The notes beneath the pieces were generated by a model that was not told the DNA's origin, did no database searches, and worked only from the letters and a program-made list of their open reading frames with translations. From Sorghum bicolor (Eukaryota; Streptophyta; Magnoliopsida; Poales; Poaceae): DNA of 64,000 nucleotides. Made by a program: the position numbers and the translations under genes. Positions 44,876-56,464 of this stretch are shown here, in pieces. The DNA lies in the NCBI RefSeq assembly GCF_000003195.3, contig NC_012879.2:23673367-23737366 (forward strand), written 5' to 3'. Each line of letters opens with the position of its first letter. The first letter of the stretch is position 1.

Positions 44876-46472
44876 ATGGTACCCAGCAAGCGATGCATGA
44901 AAGCCCGGACCCAGCCTCGCAACTCGCGCGGCCAGTTTGCCCCCGTGCGCGAGGTCATCTACATCGACTCTGACGACTCGGACTTCTCATCGGAGGTTCG
45001 TGTGCCCCGAGGTAAGCGCGTCAAAGGGGAGCCATCAACCCCAATCCCGGCGAAGAAGATCAAAGGGGAGCCCTTAACCCCAATCCCAAGCTTCAACGAC
45101 AAGAACAAGGTTAGATCTGCCTTTCCCCTCCTCGGCAAACCCTTTTTCAGTGACATTCATGATAGTGGCAAGTTGTATGGCATAGTGGCAGATACTTGTG
45201 AACTGGTTGAAAACAAATTGATTGAAATAATAGCAGTGATGTTCGATCGATATTTCATAGGAGCAATACTGCTCGCTACAATGTGAAATGGAACTTATAA
45301 GTTGGGAACTGAAATTTATTTCTGAAAGTTTTGACTAGTTAAAGCTAGGTGTCCTGATAGCACATATAGAGAGTAGACTACAAATTAAACGTAGTCGTAA
45401 CATGAATCAAAAACGATTGTTTAGGTACCTCTTACTAATAATTTTAGAAAAGATATAAAACTGTTATTAACCCTGAGTTGTCTGTCTTCGTACTGGTCCA
45501 GAAGCATAATTAGTGTTGCATCAAAACACGGCCAAGCTTGTGTCTTCAGATTGGATATGCTCCCTTTGTATGGTATGACTTATTGGCATCACAGATTTAT
45601 ATTAGGTAGGTAGTATAGCAACAGAGGAAATAGTAGATTTATAGCAGTTGTTGTCTTTGTAAACAGACAATATAATTATCAGTCAAATACACCTCCCAGG
45701 AGGAATTTTTACATATACAGTCCAAATATGATAATCTGTACATACTCTCAGGTTCTTTATCACCCAAATGCACCTCCCAGGAGGAATTTTTTAGAATAAT
45801 AAGCAACAACAAGGTTCTAACTCCTTTGCATGTGGAGATAGCAATGTAACCCAGAGTGTGGATGGTTCCTTGTAAAGGTGTTGTTTTTCTGGAGATAGTA
45901 AATCCTGACATGATTCAGCTATTACCTCTTGACTGATGCCAGCCTACTTTTATCATAGCCTTTTGAATTTTGATATACGAAAACTGCTGGTGTATATGTT
46001 TTCCAGATTATTATGCAAAGTAGAAGGATATTCTAATTTTTTTTTGTTAATGAAGGTTCCCTATGACAGTGATGAGGAAGACTCGTTTTCCTTCTTAGAC
46101 CTTGAAGAACAGGAGGATCCAGTGGACAGCGTGAAGTGGCTTGTTGAGACAGCTAACAATGATGCTAAAAAAAAGTTGAAACGCCGAACAAATAAGACAT
46201 CGACTCGAGTTGATGAGTCCTTCGAGACGCTCTTCGTCGACATCAAGTTTGGGGTGCTAGAACCATTTGCACAGACCAAGAAGGGGGCTTCTGTACAGAA
46301 GCTGAGAGAACTATTTGATGGAGCTAAGGCTGATGCAAAAAATCAGGTCATGAGCGAAGCCTACAAGTCCTGCAGTGAACTTGATGAGTTCTTTGAGACA
46401 CTCTTCGTTGATGTCAAGTATGGTGTGGTGAAGCCTCTCGAAGAGAAGAAAAAGAAGATGAAGAAGAAGTGA
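44876..46472 (+). CDS. Unknown two-exon gene carried in the CACTA, with two ~52-residue repeats
   Basis: Exon 1 44876-45109 (78 codons, phase 0), intron GT-AG, exon 2 46056-46472 (138 codons plus TGA); 216 residues, no internal stop. The N-terminus is basic with acidic patches (YIDSDDSDFSSE; KGEPSTPIPAKKIKGEPLTP, a KGEP-x-TPIP pair). Exon 2 has an acidic start (YDSDEEDSFSF) and two homologous units, each ending DE-(S/F)-FETLFVD-(I/V)-K-(F/Y)-GV, then a lysine-rich tail (EEKKKKMKKK). The charge pattern suggests a nuclear protein. I recognise no family. It is opposite to TNP2 and TNPA and lies between them, so it looks like captured cargo. The intron contains two copies of CACCTCCCAGGAGGAATTTT (45690, 45771). 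Confidence 0.65.
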
Positions 46473-46946
46473 ATTGCATGTCTGAAATGGAAATCAGAGG
46501 GTCACCTTTTGTAAAAATGACTATGTATTTAGATGTGTGTCTTCTGGTCTTTCGAACTTGCTACTGCAGTAGTAACTTATTAAAGGACTCTATGTGCTGC
46601 TGGTAGTTGTAACTGCTGGTGTCTGGTACTTTGTAAGACCTAATAGAAGCACTGTATGTGCTTGTATAAGTGTCGAGAACTACTAAGTATATGTAAGTGT
46701 CTGTTAGCTGATGTATGCACTTTATAAGCTCTTGCGTGCTAGTTTTCATGAATTACCTCTGGTGACCTTTTTTTTCGTTGCATGCTTGGGTGGCCACAGC
46801 CCCCAAAAACCTTTAAAGCACTACTACTAGGTTTGAATCCAGCGCTTTCATCCAAAAAATGAGTCATGCAAGTATTTGGACATGTACGTAGCTGAGAATC
46901 TAAAAAATAATCATTCACAACATAATTAACAGCAAATTGTGAAAAC

Positions 46947-49900
46947 TTAAATGAAAAAATCATCATCAGCTTCATCATCTGTGGCAACGGCAGGTGCCAC
47001 AACTCCGTCGTCAATATAAGCGTCAACATCATCTTCACCCTCATCGCTAAAGTCTTCATTTGGTTCTGGTACAGAATGAGCAATTGCTTTCTCAATAACA
47101 GATGTGTCAATTGCTTCCCCTTCCATATCCGTTAGTTGCCAATTCATCAAGTCCCCCTGGTCGCTTCTAACAGTCATGTGCTCCACCCCAACAAGCAATG
47201 AGTCAACATCAAATTCTGATTCCTCTTCAACAATAGCTGATTCCGGCATGGAGAAAAGGTTTCTTGGTTTGATTCGGACAACGCTGCACAAATTCGATTT
47301 CTTTGCATGCTTGACATAAAACACCTGCTCTGCTTGTGTCGCTAGAATATAGGGATCATCTGAATATCTGAGACGAGTAGTATCAATATCTATGATTCCA
47401 TATTGATCTTTGTTATACCCTGAACCTTTTTTCTTTGTTGGAGCGGGGACATCGAACCAATCGCACTGAAACATCATCACTTCCTTTCCACCAGGGAACG
47501 GTAGAGAGATAATTTTCTTAATAACTCCATACCAGTCCATATTACCCATACTTTCATCACCCTTGACAAGGACACCACTGTTTTGTGTGATCAAGCTCGT
47601 CTCTGCCGACACCGTCCGAAATAGGAAGCCATTGATGAAACATCTATTGAATACACGAGCACGATCATCAGGTCCTTGAGAAAGGTTGTACAACAGCTCA
47701 CTTGCTTTTCCTTGCTCATATTCTTGTTTGATCTGTACTTCCATTTAACAAAAATTAATAAGATGCTTTCATTACATGCATCATAATATGAAAAAAAATC
47801 TGGTGACTTACTTTGTCCTCAAACCAACCAACAAATTGTTGCTTGTGTCTTCTCTCAACATTATGCAGATTATATTTCTTTAGTAAAGCCTTATGTACAC
47901 TGCAGTGGGTAGACCAAACAAAATTAATGCAAAGAATTAGTAATATATCATGTAATCAATAAAATAGCATGCTCAAATGTAAAATTTCACTAACTCAAGC
48001 AATGTAGCACACTCATCCGTATTTGTTAGTATGTAGTGCCTTATTCTCAACATCTCAGAGTCGTCCAACACCTCGGAACTATAACCTTTCCTATTGTAGT
48101 CAAGGTCACCAAAAACGCTCAAACCAGATGGTGGTTCAAGCACTGCGGTGCTTTCATGGCGCTCTGGGCGACTCGGCATATCTTTGAAGAACTCAGAACA
48201 AAATGCCATGCACTCTTCTGTGATATATCCTTCTGCTATTGAGCCTTCAGGATGTGCTTTGTTCCTCACATAACCTTTTACTGTACGCAGATATCTCTCC
48301 ACAGGATACATACATCTATAGCATACAGGTCCACCAAGTGAAGCCTCTTTAGCTAGATGAACTGGCAAATGTACCATGATGTCAAAAAAAGCAGGTGGAA
48401 ATATCATTTCAAGCCGACATAGATTCTCCCTAATCGAAGTACTCATGTTAGCAAGCTCCTTTTCATCTAGCACCTTTGAACAAAGCAAACTAAAGAACCT
48501 ACTCAAGTCATTCAATGGGACAACAACTTCTTCAGGCAGAATGTTGCGTAGTACTAATGGTAAAAGTTTCTGGAATATAATATGATAATCATGAGTTTTC
48601 AGACCAGACAGCTGACACCGATTTTCATCCACACATCTTCGAATATTGGACACGTACCCATCAGACAACTTAACTTCATGAAGAAATTTGCATAAAAGTT
48701 TCTTGTCATCTTTTCCTAATTTGTACAAAGCAGGTGGTAAGGTGAACTTACCATTGTCACGCACTGGATGTTGATCCATCCTTATCCCGAGATGTTGCAT
48801 GTCAAGCCGAGCTTCCTCATTATCCTTACTTTTACCTTCTATGTTTAGCAAAGTTCCCAATATGCTCTCACATATATTTTTCTCGATATGCATCACATCC
48901 AAGTTGTGCCTAATAAGCAAATTTTTCCAGTACGGAAGCTGAAAGAAAATACTCTTCTTCCTCCAGTTGTGCCATCTCTTTTCTTCATCACGCTGCTTCC
49001 TTTTTCTTGATTCAGGACCGAATTGGACTTGATCAAAACTATCATAGTGTTGCAATACCTGTTCTCCAGTTAGTGGTTGTGGTGCCTCCCTATTGTCTAT
49101 CTTGTTGTTGAAGCTGACCTTGTTTTTGCGCCACTTGTGGTCCATAGGCAAAAACCGATGATGCCCCATATAGCAATGCTTCCCACCATGTTTCAGCCAT
49201 AAGTATTCTGTTTCCACATGGCAGTATGGACATGCAAACTTACCTTTCGTACTCCATCCAGAAAGCATCGCGTATGCTAGAAAGTCATTCATTGTCCATA
49301 GTAGAATTGCATGCAAATCAAAATTCTTCCTCTCCTTTGCATCCCAGGTCACGACACCCTCTTCCCAGAGAACTTTGAGCTCATCAATTAAAGGCTGCAA
49401 GTATACATCAATGCTAATGCCAGGAGACCTCACTCCTGGTATCATCATGGACAACATCCAATACGACTGTTTCAAACACAACCATGGCGGCAGATTGTAA
49501 GGAATTAAAATCACAGGCCAACAACTGTATGACACATTCAACATACCAAACGGATTGAATCCATCAGATGCTAGACCAAGCCTGACATTGCGAGGATCAT
49601 TTGAAAACCATTCATAGGTTGCATCCACATGCTTCCATGCTTTGGAGTCCGCGGGATGCCCCATTTTCCCATCAACCACCAATTCCTCCTTATGCCAACG
49701 CATATATGATGCTCTACTCTCTGACATATATATCCTTTGGAGCCGTGGAATCAGTGGGAAGTACCGTAGGATTTTACGTGGAACACGCTTCTCTGAGCCA
49801 CAACTACTGCCAACATCTTCTACCTTTTTGGACTGCCTCCACCTTGACTCACCACATTTTGGGCAATTATCCAGGCCCTCATATTCTTTCCCTCTAAATA

Positions 49901-50531
49901 ACACACAATCATTATAGCATGCACCTATCTTTTCATAATTTAGACCAAGATCTCTAACAACCTTTTTGATCTTCTCCATACTATCTGGCAAACAGTGCCC
50001 TTTAGGAAGAATTAACAAGAACAGCCCAAGCACGAACTCCATGCAAGCATTACTACAACCAAACATGCACTTCATCTGAAACATTCTGACAATGAAAGAC
50101 ACTTGGGTTGCTTCTGTGCAACCTGAAAACAACTCCTTCTTGGCCTCTTGTAACAATTTAAAGAATTTCTTTGCCTTCTCATTTGGATGTTCCTCGTCGA
50201 GTTCTCCACGTATCTCTCCCCTGATCAGTGAATGTAACATTTCTTGGGTACCAGCCATATCATCAACATCATCATCACCATCAATACCTAAACCTTCACA
50301 TATACTTTCCTGCTCTCGGATGAAGCTTTCATCAAAACCTTTCCTAAGCAAATGCTTCTGGACATCTGACCGTTTTCTGAATGACATGGAACGGCATGCT
50401 GAACATGGACATGGCGCCGTTCCTCCTTTCGAGCTGCCTCCAAAGGTGCTATCAAGAAAATCTGTTAATCCTTGTTGCCACTCTGCAGATGCCTTATCCA
50501 GCCGCATCCAACTACTACCCTCATGCGACAT
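46947..50531 (-). CDS. TNP2-type CACTA transposase
   Basis: Catalytic transposase of CACTA elements, which binds and cuts the CACTA termini. Exon 1 runs from ATG 50531 (MSHEGSSWMRLD; an upstream ATG at 50612 adds an unlikely hydrophobic leader) to ~47975, about 850 codons with no stop. Domains in order: N-terminal transposase-associated domain (CPCSACRS ... VQKHLLRKGF), tnp2 core (LGLASDGFNPFG; DVYLQPLIDELKVLWEEGV; CPYCH; DVMHIEKNICESILGTLLNI), then DUF4218-like (VHLPVHLAKEASLGGPV; PVERYLRTVKGYVRNKA). A middle exon near 47811-47901 and a last exon 47732-46947 (262 codons) add the DUF4216-type C-terminus (VMMFQCDWFDV; FYVKHAKKSNLCSVV) and an acidic tail. The exon 1/2 splice junction is not resolved. 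This is the most intact gene of the transposon. Confidence 0.85.
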
Positions 50532-51129
50532 TGTTTCCAACACTTGACAAACACACGCATAGATAAATAAGTACATGCTACATATTGCAAACAAAGTCAA
50601 AGTAAATAGCAATATGATTGATCGATTATAACAACCTACTCCTAAGATTTAATATTTTACCATAATAGAAAATTAGGGCAGCACCTTATTTAAATACGCA
50701 GCAAGAACAATAATATAAAAAAACAAATGAATGCATGACAAAATTAACATGTACGTACCCTCTAGACTATATATAAATCTTATAATATATATATGTACTA
50801 ATTTATCTTGCAAAGCAAAAACAAATCAAGTAAATATATTTTCAATTCAATTAACATATTTCATAATTATCGAGGATCACTCTAAGATTCTAACAACTAA
50901 ACTAGAAGAAAAATATGACTACATGAGTACTGAGTACTACCAGTCCAAAATAATTAATTTAGTTAAAAACGATTCAATGAAAAAAATACCTACAAGTCAG
51001 GACAGATCGGCTAATCACCTGATGACTATTGAGGAACTGAAAGAATGATTTGATGCAGAAATCGGCACAGGGCCAGGGCCTGCTCGATCGCCGCGACAGC
51101 CTAAGCTTGATCGGCACAAGGAGCAAGGA

Positions 51130-51350
51130 CGCAGCAGGAGATGCACCTCCTAGTTAGGGTCAGCAGGAGGATGCGGCGTCGTCTGGTGCAGATCATCAAC
51201 AGAAGCTGCGCCTCCTTGGTCAGCGGCAGGATGTCGTGTTGACACAGATTAGCAGTAGAAGATGCGCCACCTACGGCCAGCGGGAGTATGCGGCGTTGCT
51301 TCACCTACTAGGGCCAGCGGGACGATGCGCGGCGTCGCCTGCCGGTGCCC
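51130..51350. repeat. GC-rich degenerate minisatellite upstream of TNP2
   Basis: Units with GGTCAGC(A/G)GGAGGATGCGGCG and (A/C)GATGCGCC(A/T)CCT recur about four times at uneven 40-65 bp spacing, in otherwise AT-rich DNA. It lies between the TNP2 start and the right terminus. Confidence 0.6.
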
Positions 51351-51482
51351 TCGCCCACGTACGTCGGACCAAAAACAGAAAGAACGAGAAAACAGATCTT
51401 ACGTAAATACATATGGAGTCCAAACATGATTAGATAGCAGTATAAAAGATTTTATATACTAGTCCATGCAAATACAAATAAC

Positions 51483-51557
51483 TAGCCTGGTGGTTATGCA
51501 TGACGTGAACAAACCATAGGGCACAGGTTCGACTCCTCTTACAGGTGCTATTTTTTT
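51483..51557 (+). other. Pol III-like A box/B box unit inside the CACTA
   Basis: TAGCCTGGTGG (51483-51493) resembles an A box. GGTTCGACTCC (51526-51536) fits the B-box consensus GGTTCGANNCC exactly, 43 bp start to start. A T7 run follows at 51551-51557. It does not fold into an obvious full cloverleaf, so a tRNA-derived SINE remnant or chance are the alternatives. Confidence 0.35.
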
Positions 51558-51584
51558 AATTTACAATTCACTTTTTATTTAACC

Positions 51585-51900
51585 TTGCATCAAACACAAA
51601 TCTGTTGCAACAGTACTTCCTAATTGCATCCATATTCTAAACCAGTGCAACACAACCAACATAATGCATCGACAAATCAGTACTAACGTAACCAACAGTG
51701 TTCGATGCAATAATTTGTACCTATTGCATCCCTTGTTTGAAATGATGCGATAGATCATAGCTATTGCATCGACACGAATTATTATGGCATCCATCTAATT
51801 TTTGATGCAATAAGAACGACCTATTGCATCAAATTTCTAAAATTGATGCAATAGCGTCCACCTCTTGCATTAGATTTGTATTTGATGTAAGAGGCCTTGA
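51585..51900. repeat. CACTA right subterminal repeat array
   Basis: GATGCAATA and TATTGCATC words recur (e.g. TTGATGCAATAAGAACGACC followed by TATTGCATCA), matching the left array. No gene is supported. Confidence 0.75.
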
Positions 51901-51926
51901 TGCAATAGGGTAAAAATTTAGTAGTG
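51901..51926 (-). repeat. CACTA right terminal inverted repeat
   Basis: Ends AAATTTAGTAGTG; the reverse complement is identical over 26 bp to the left end. It is followed by CTT. Confidence 0.95.
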
Positions 51927-54900
51927 CTTCATCAACAGAGCCCTCCACTGGCCTCAGCTTCTTCTTCATCTGCAGTGCCTTGCGGGCTTGAATGTTTCGC
52001 TCTTGTTCGAGGGTCTTGATCATTTCGGGCAGCTTACTTTCTTCCTGTTGAGCTTGGGACAGAGCCTCTTCTACTTGCTTAAGCTCTGCCAACAGGGCTT
52101 CCCTTTTGGCCGATAGGTCAGAGATCTTTTGTCTCAGCGTCTCTCCTGAGGATTTTAGAATGCCGATGCTCTTGTGTTTTTCATCAGCAAGGTGCTTCAC
52201 TTTCATTACCTCCTCCGAGAGCTGGGCATGAGTGGCTCTATCGGCAAGACGTTGGGTAGCCTTTTGATACTGAAGCTGGCGGCTCTCCAAGTGTGCAGCC
52301 TAAAAAAGAGTTTCTTCGACATCGGCAGGGATTTGACCTCTGAGAGCTTTGAACAGAGCTTTTGCTGGATCAGAGTCGTCGACTAATTGAGCTGTATCCT
52401 GATGAAGCAGGGCCAACAGATCTTCCAGCTTTGCTATAATTTCTGCCGATGAGATTCCTACTGCTTGGGTGGAGCTTGCTTCCTCACCCTCATCATTAGA
52501 AATCTCAATAGCAAAAGAGAAGAAGCTGTCCGGAGAGTCTTGTTCCTGGAGAAAAAATGAAACATGTTATTTGATGATCGAATAAACGCGATATAAAGGA
52601 TCGAAATTAGGTGGCTTACTTGTTTCAGGGCTATCTCTTGCCTCTGGCTAGTTGAGGCCGATGGTACCACAGGATGACCGGTTGGAGTTGCCGATGGAAT
52701 AATGTCAGCTGAAAGATATATAATAATGATTGTTACAAGTTGAAAAAAGGATCCATCGGCGACAATCTTATGAACAGTACTTTACCTCGAGGGGGTGCAG
52801 TGCTTGTCTAGATTGAGGAGACTACCGATGATATGATTGATCCCACTGGATCGGCAGTATGCTCAAGTATATTGGCTGGTATCTCTTCCAGCTGAGGTGC
52901 TTCTTGCGGCTAAGGTGGAGATGGTGCTTATTGTGTCTGAACTTCTGGCGAAGAGGGAGATGATTCCACATGAATCGGTGACCTTGGAGGAGGAGGAGGC
53001 GATGCTGTCCTCTGGCGTTTCGCTTGTGACTTGGTGCTCTTGGGGCCTTTTCTTTTGACTTGGCTAGACTGGGGGGCATCGGCGCTTGTCTTGGTCTTTG
53101 TCGATTTGCCGGTTTGTTGATACAACAACAAAAGTTTCATAAGTACAAATGTAACAGAGTATTGATGAAATTTTGGTTAAAACAGTAAGAGTTACCGATG
53201 AAGTTCCCATAGCAGCCGATGTGTCCTGAAAAGGGTATGTGAGTATAGAATGGAATCGGTGTAAATTGAAGAAATCAGGGATTTACCTTTAAAGCTTGTG
53301 CCAAAGTAGTGGCAGCTACCGATGGGGATGTTTTTGCTCGTCTGGTGGTAATCTTCTTGAAACGCACGTTCCTGTGCATTAAGGCCGCTAGGGTCGGTGC
53401 ATTGTTACCGATTAGAGAAATCGGGCCCGATGGAAGGAGTTCAATCGCCTTTCCGCTCCTGCTGACTGTTGGTGGTGTATCGTCAACCTGGTTAAAGAGG
53501 GAGGAAGTAAGTTACCGATGAAAATAGAAGTAATAAAAGAAGATTGAAGCATCGGTTAAAAACTTACAGTGTTCTCGGGGACTTTGTACTTGGGGTCGAT
53601 CATGCCGTGATATGTGAGGGCCGATCTGCAGAACAAGTGCTCTTTCCACTCCTCCCACCACTGTTTGTATGCTTGAGTAATAAAGAGAGCTAGGATCCAA
53701 GCCGATAGATCGATGTCTGTATCGGCGTTCGGTGGGAGTTGAGCTATTCTGATCCATTCAAGACCACTAGTTATGGTCTCCCTTGGTTTCACCACATCGG
53801 CGTAACAGAGTGCAATCGGCAACTGTCCAAAGGCTAGTTGGCGAGCTAGTGCCAATGGGTTGTAGAACTCATAGGTCAGATTGGAGGTTTTTCCACTGCC
53901 AAAGAAGTTCACTGGTATAGCTCTTGGAGTGATAATTGCCATCATCAGATCATGGTCCTTGTTGAGGGCATTATCGAAGGGGTGGAAAGTAAGTGGGAAT
54001 CTGGTTTCTGTGTCCTCATAGGGCATCCATGCCCGTTGATCTTTGGTCAGGCCCTCATAGAGAGTCTCGAAGAATCGGCTGACCTGGTCTTCATCACCAC
54101 CGGTGCTAGGAAAGACTATGGCGGCTTCACCATAGTTCAAGGGGGGGGGGGGCGAGTTGTCGATTCTTCTTCATCTAGTTCATGATCCACGGTTATATCT
54201 CTTGGAAAGCACTGAGCGAAAAGGTCGAATCCAAGGCGCTTGTGCATATGGACGCTGAGCCACATATTGATGAACCACCAAGGTCCCCCTAAGTTGCCGA
54301 TGGGTTGGCCTAGCAGGAGTTTTTGAGCTACTTGGTGGAGAAGGTGATAGACAGAGCCAAGCAAATATCGGCCAAGAGGAAATCGGCCGCCATCGGCCAG
54401 TCTTTCTGCTGCCGATAGATAGACAGAGGTTGGTCCTACCGATCGGCCACAGAAGACAAACTTATCTAACCACATGTTTAGAAAGATAGCATGTTCTCTC
54501 TGTCCGACTGGCCCTGTTTTTTTGGTACTTCTGGATGTAGCCGGACCAACCGCCTATGTTGCGGGTTTCTACTTTGCACTCAGGTTTGCGGTCATAAAGG
54601 TGGTTATCATCGGCATATGATATGTCCAGACCGGTAAGCATCAGCACATCGGCTAAAGTGGGAGATGCAGCACCATGGCCGAATACAAAAGCATTGAGGG
54701 TATCAGACCAAAAATATGAAGTAGCCATCAACAGGGATTCATTCCTCTCCATGTCGGCAATGGATAACCTAATGCACTGGTCCAATTTCCGTTCGCCCCA
54801 TTAGACTTCGTTTGAGTTGCCGATTCTAAGAAACCAATCCTTCCATCCCTTGGTAGGGTTGGGCTAGGAACGGAAAGTGTCTTTCCACAGATCTAGGGAG

Positions 54901-55186
54901 AAGTTCTCGGCTCTAAAGGGGATCCTATTTGTCTCTGCATTTATCAGATCGGTGGGATCTGGGTTTCCTAATGGACCAAGGCACTGGAAGTGAGGTTGAT
55001 CGGTAGGAATCACGATCTTATCGGCTAACTCCTAAAGGGTTTTTAAGGATGAAGGAACAGAAAAGAAACAAAAAGAAAAAAAAGGGTACTCAGTAAAAAG
55101 ATTCATAGATGAACAGGATTACAATAAAAGTACAGAAAGAAGGGGGATGGTAGGTTGACCTCTGGGACGATGAAGTTGATGGCCAT
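51927..55186 (-). pseudogene. PMD gene of element 2, 5' and central part, cut by the CACTA
   Basis: Same antisense gene as 15876-19136. ATG at 55186, first exon 55160-55186 (MAINFIVPE, again 27 nt). PMD exon in pieces: CIRLSIADMERNESLL, YFWSDTLNAFVFGHG, SPTLADVLMLTGLDIS, NMWLDKFVFCGRS, YKQWWEEWKEHLF. Basic and proline-rich exons (~52800-53480) and the coiled-coil exon (~51927-52540, ALLAELKQVEEALSQAQQEE) follow. Damage: a frameshift near 54500, a 12-G run at 54141-54152 breaking the PMD frame, and the CACTA insertion in VEGS-DE near the C-terminus. The last ~25 codons lie at 37106-37185. Confidence 0.82.
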
Positions 55187-55340
55187 TTCTTCCTGAGGAG
55201 AAGGAGAGATCAAAGACTTTGAAGATTGTTGGAGGAGGTCCTTGCTGGAGTTCTTGAAGTTCTCAGGCAATGCCGCCGCCAAGAAGGTGGATTTGAGGCT
55301 GTAGAATGACAAGATGGAGGAGGAGTACCAGAGAAGGAGG

Positions 55341-55348
55341 TATTTATA
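55341..55348 (-). promoter_or_regulatory. TATA box of the PMD gene, element 2
   Basis: TATAAATA on the minus strand, 155 bp before the ATG at 55186, within the conserved GTTTTGTCC... block shared with elements 1 and 3. Confidence 0.7.
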
Positions 55349-55736
55349 GGACAAAAAGGGCAAGGGCAAACCTGACTTATCTCTTTGCCGCATCCGTGAA
55401 ATCCGAGGGTATTCGGGTGGATATGGTAACTATTCGCACGATAATCAAGGGATTGTGCAGGTGATTTGACAGCAAGCGGTGAAGATATCTTACTGTGCAA
55501 GATCACTTGGTCGGTCCATCGGCAGTCCTCTCTAGCGGTAATATTGCTGATGAGCACATTGTGGGGAGATTCGATTCGGAAAGTTGAGGAATTCGAGGAA
55601 TCTATAGGAGAGTCGGGATGAGGTTGGTTAGATTTCGTAATTAATTATCAATGAAGGGAAGTAATTGCAGAAAGGTATCATTACTGAGGAGAATTTTAGA
55701 GCATTAATGATTTTATACTCTGAAATTGGGGTCATG

Positions 55737-56464
55737 TGTTGACACTGTTTTTGGACACGTATCTTTGGATACGCATCTGGAGTTAATGAAGTGTAGATCG
55801 GCAGATGGGGCAATGGTGACTAGTCTACAGGGGAGTTGCCGATGAAGGTTGGTGCCGATGGGGAAACAACCGAATATGACCAAGTCCAGAAGTGGTGATG
55901 TATTCGTGCCGATGACCAGTGCCAGTGTTTGCCGATGGCTGTAACAGGCAGTCTACCGATGACTCTAAAGAAAAGTGCGGAGGTTGCCGATTGACTCGTG
56001 GTAGTGTACCGATCGGTTACAGAGGATAGTTTAATGTTTTCCTTAGTTATTAGGATTCGTTTTGTATATGGATTCCGTTTAATTTGGAATTCGAGTCCTA
56101 GTCGTGTCTAGTTGTAGTTCTTTTGAGCAGGGTATAAATATGGACCCCTTGGCAATGTAATGATATATCTATCAATCAATTAAACACAAGTTTTTACATA
56201 TATTCTAGCATCTACTTTTTCGACAACTTCGTCATATTTTCCTTTTTCTATGAGTTCTTAGAAATTCGTCGAGTCAAACTCGGCGTGTTCTCAAGTTCTG
56301 CATGAGCACCTCTTGGCCGTGACATCTGGGCGCATCGCTGTTGTTGGGACCAAAGTGTTCGAGTTACCACCTTTCTCGATTGTAAGGTCAAATCGGCTGG
56401 CACGCCTTAACGTTTGAATCGGGTATTAGCCCTTTGTGTTTGCAGATTAGCTTTTGCACCAACA
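55737..56464 (+). repeat. Element 2 3' LTR
   Basis: 728 bp, TGTTGACACTGTTTTTGG to TTTGCACCAACA. It is preceded by the polypurine-type AAATTGGGGTCATG and followed by CTACC. Confidence 0.92.

Larger units (their letters stand above)
37186..51926 (-). mobile_element. CACTA (En/Spm) DNA transposon, 14.7 kb, TSD CTT
   Basis: Perfect 26-bp terminal inverted repeats starting CACTACTAAATTTTTACCCT, flanked by the same trinucleotide CTT (37183-37185 and 51927-51929). Joining the flanks restores the PMD reading seen in element 1. Subterminal arrays of GATGCAAT/ATTGCATC words lie inside both ends. Contents: TNP2-type transposase (-), TNPA/Ptta-type gene (-), and an unrelated cargo gene (+). It must be younger than element 2. 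Confidence 0.95.
29371..56464 (+). mobile_element. Element 2: Tat-type gypsy retrotransposon, split by a CACTA transposon
   Basis: LTRs of exactly 728 bp (29371-30098, 55737-56464), flanked by CTGCC and CTACC (one mismatch). Subtracting the 14,741-bp CACTA insertion and its TSD gives about 12.35 kb, close to the 12.30 kb of element 1. Same gene order: gag, PR, RT, RH, aRH, IN on +, PMD gene on -. By eye, roughly 30 LTR differences (about 4%). Confidence 0.92.

Noticed and set aside
51483..51557. A genuine tRNA gene
   Set aside because: Box words fit but I could not build the acceptor stem and anticodon arm, so it is listed only as Pol III-like.
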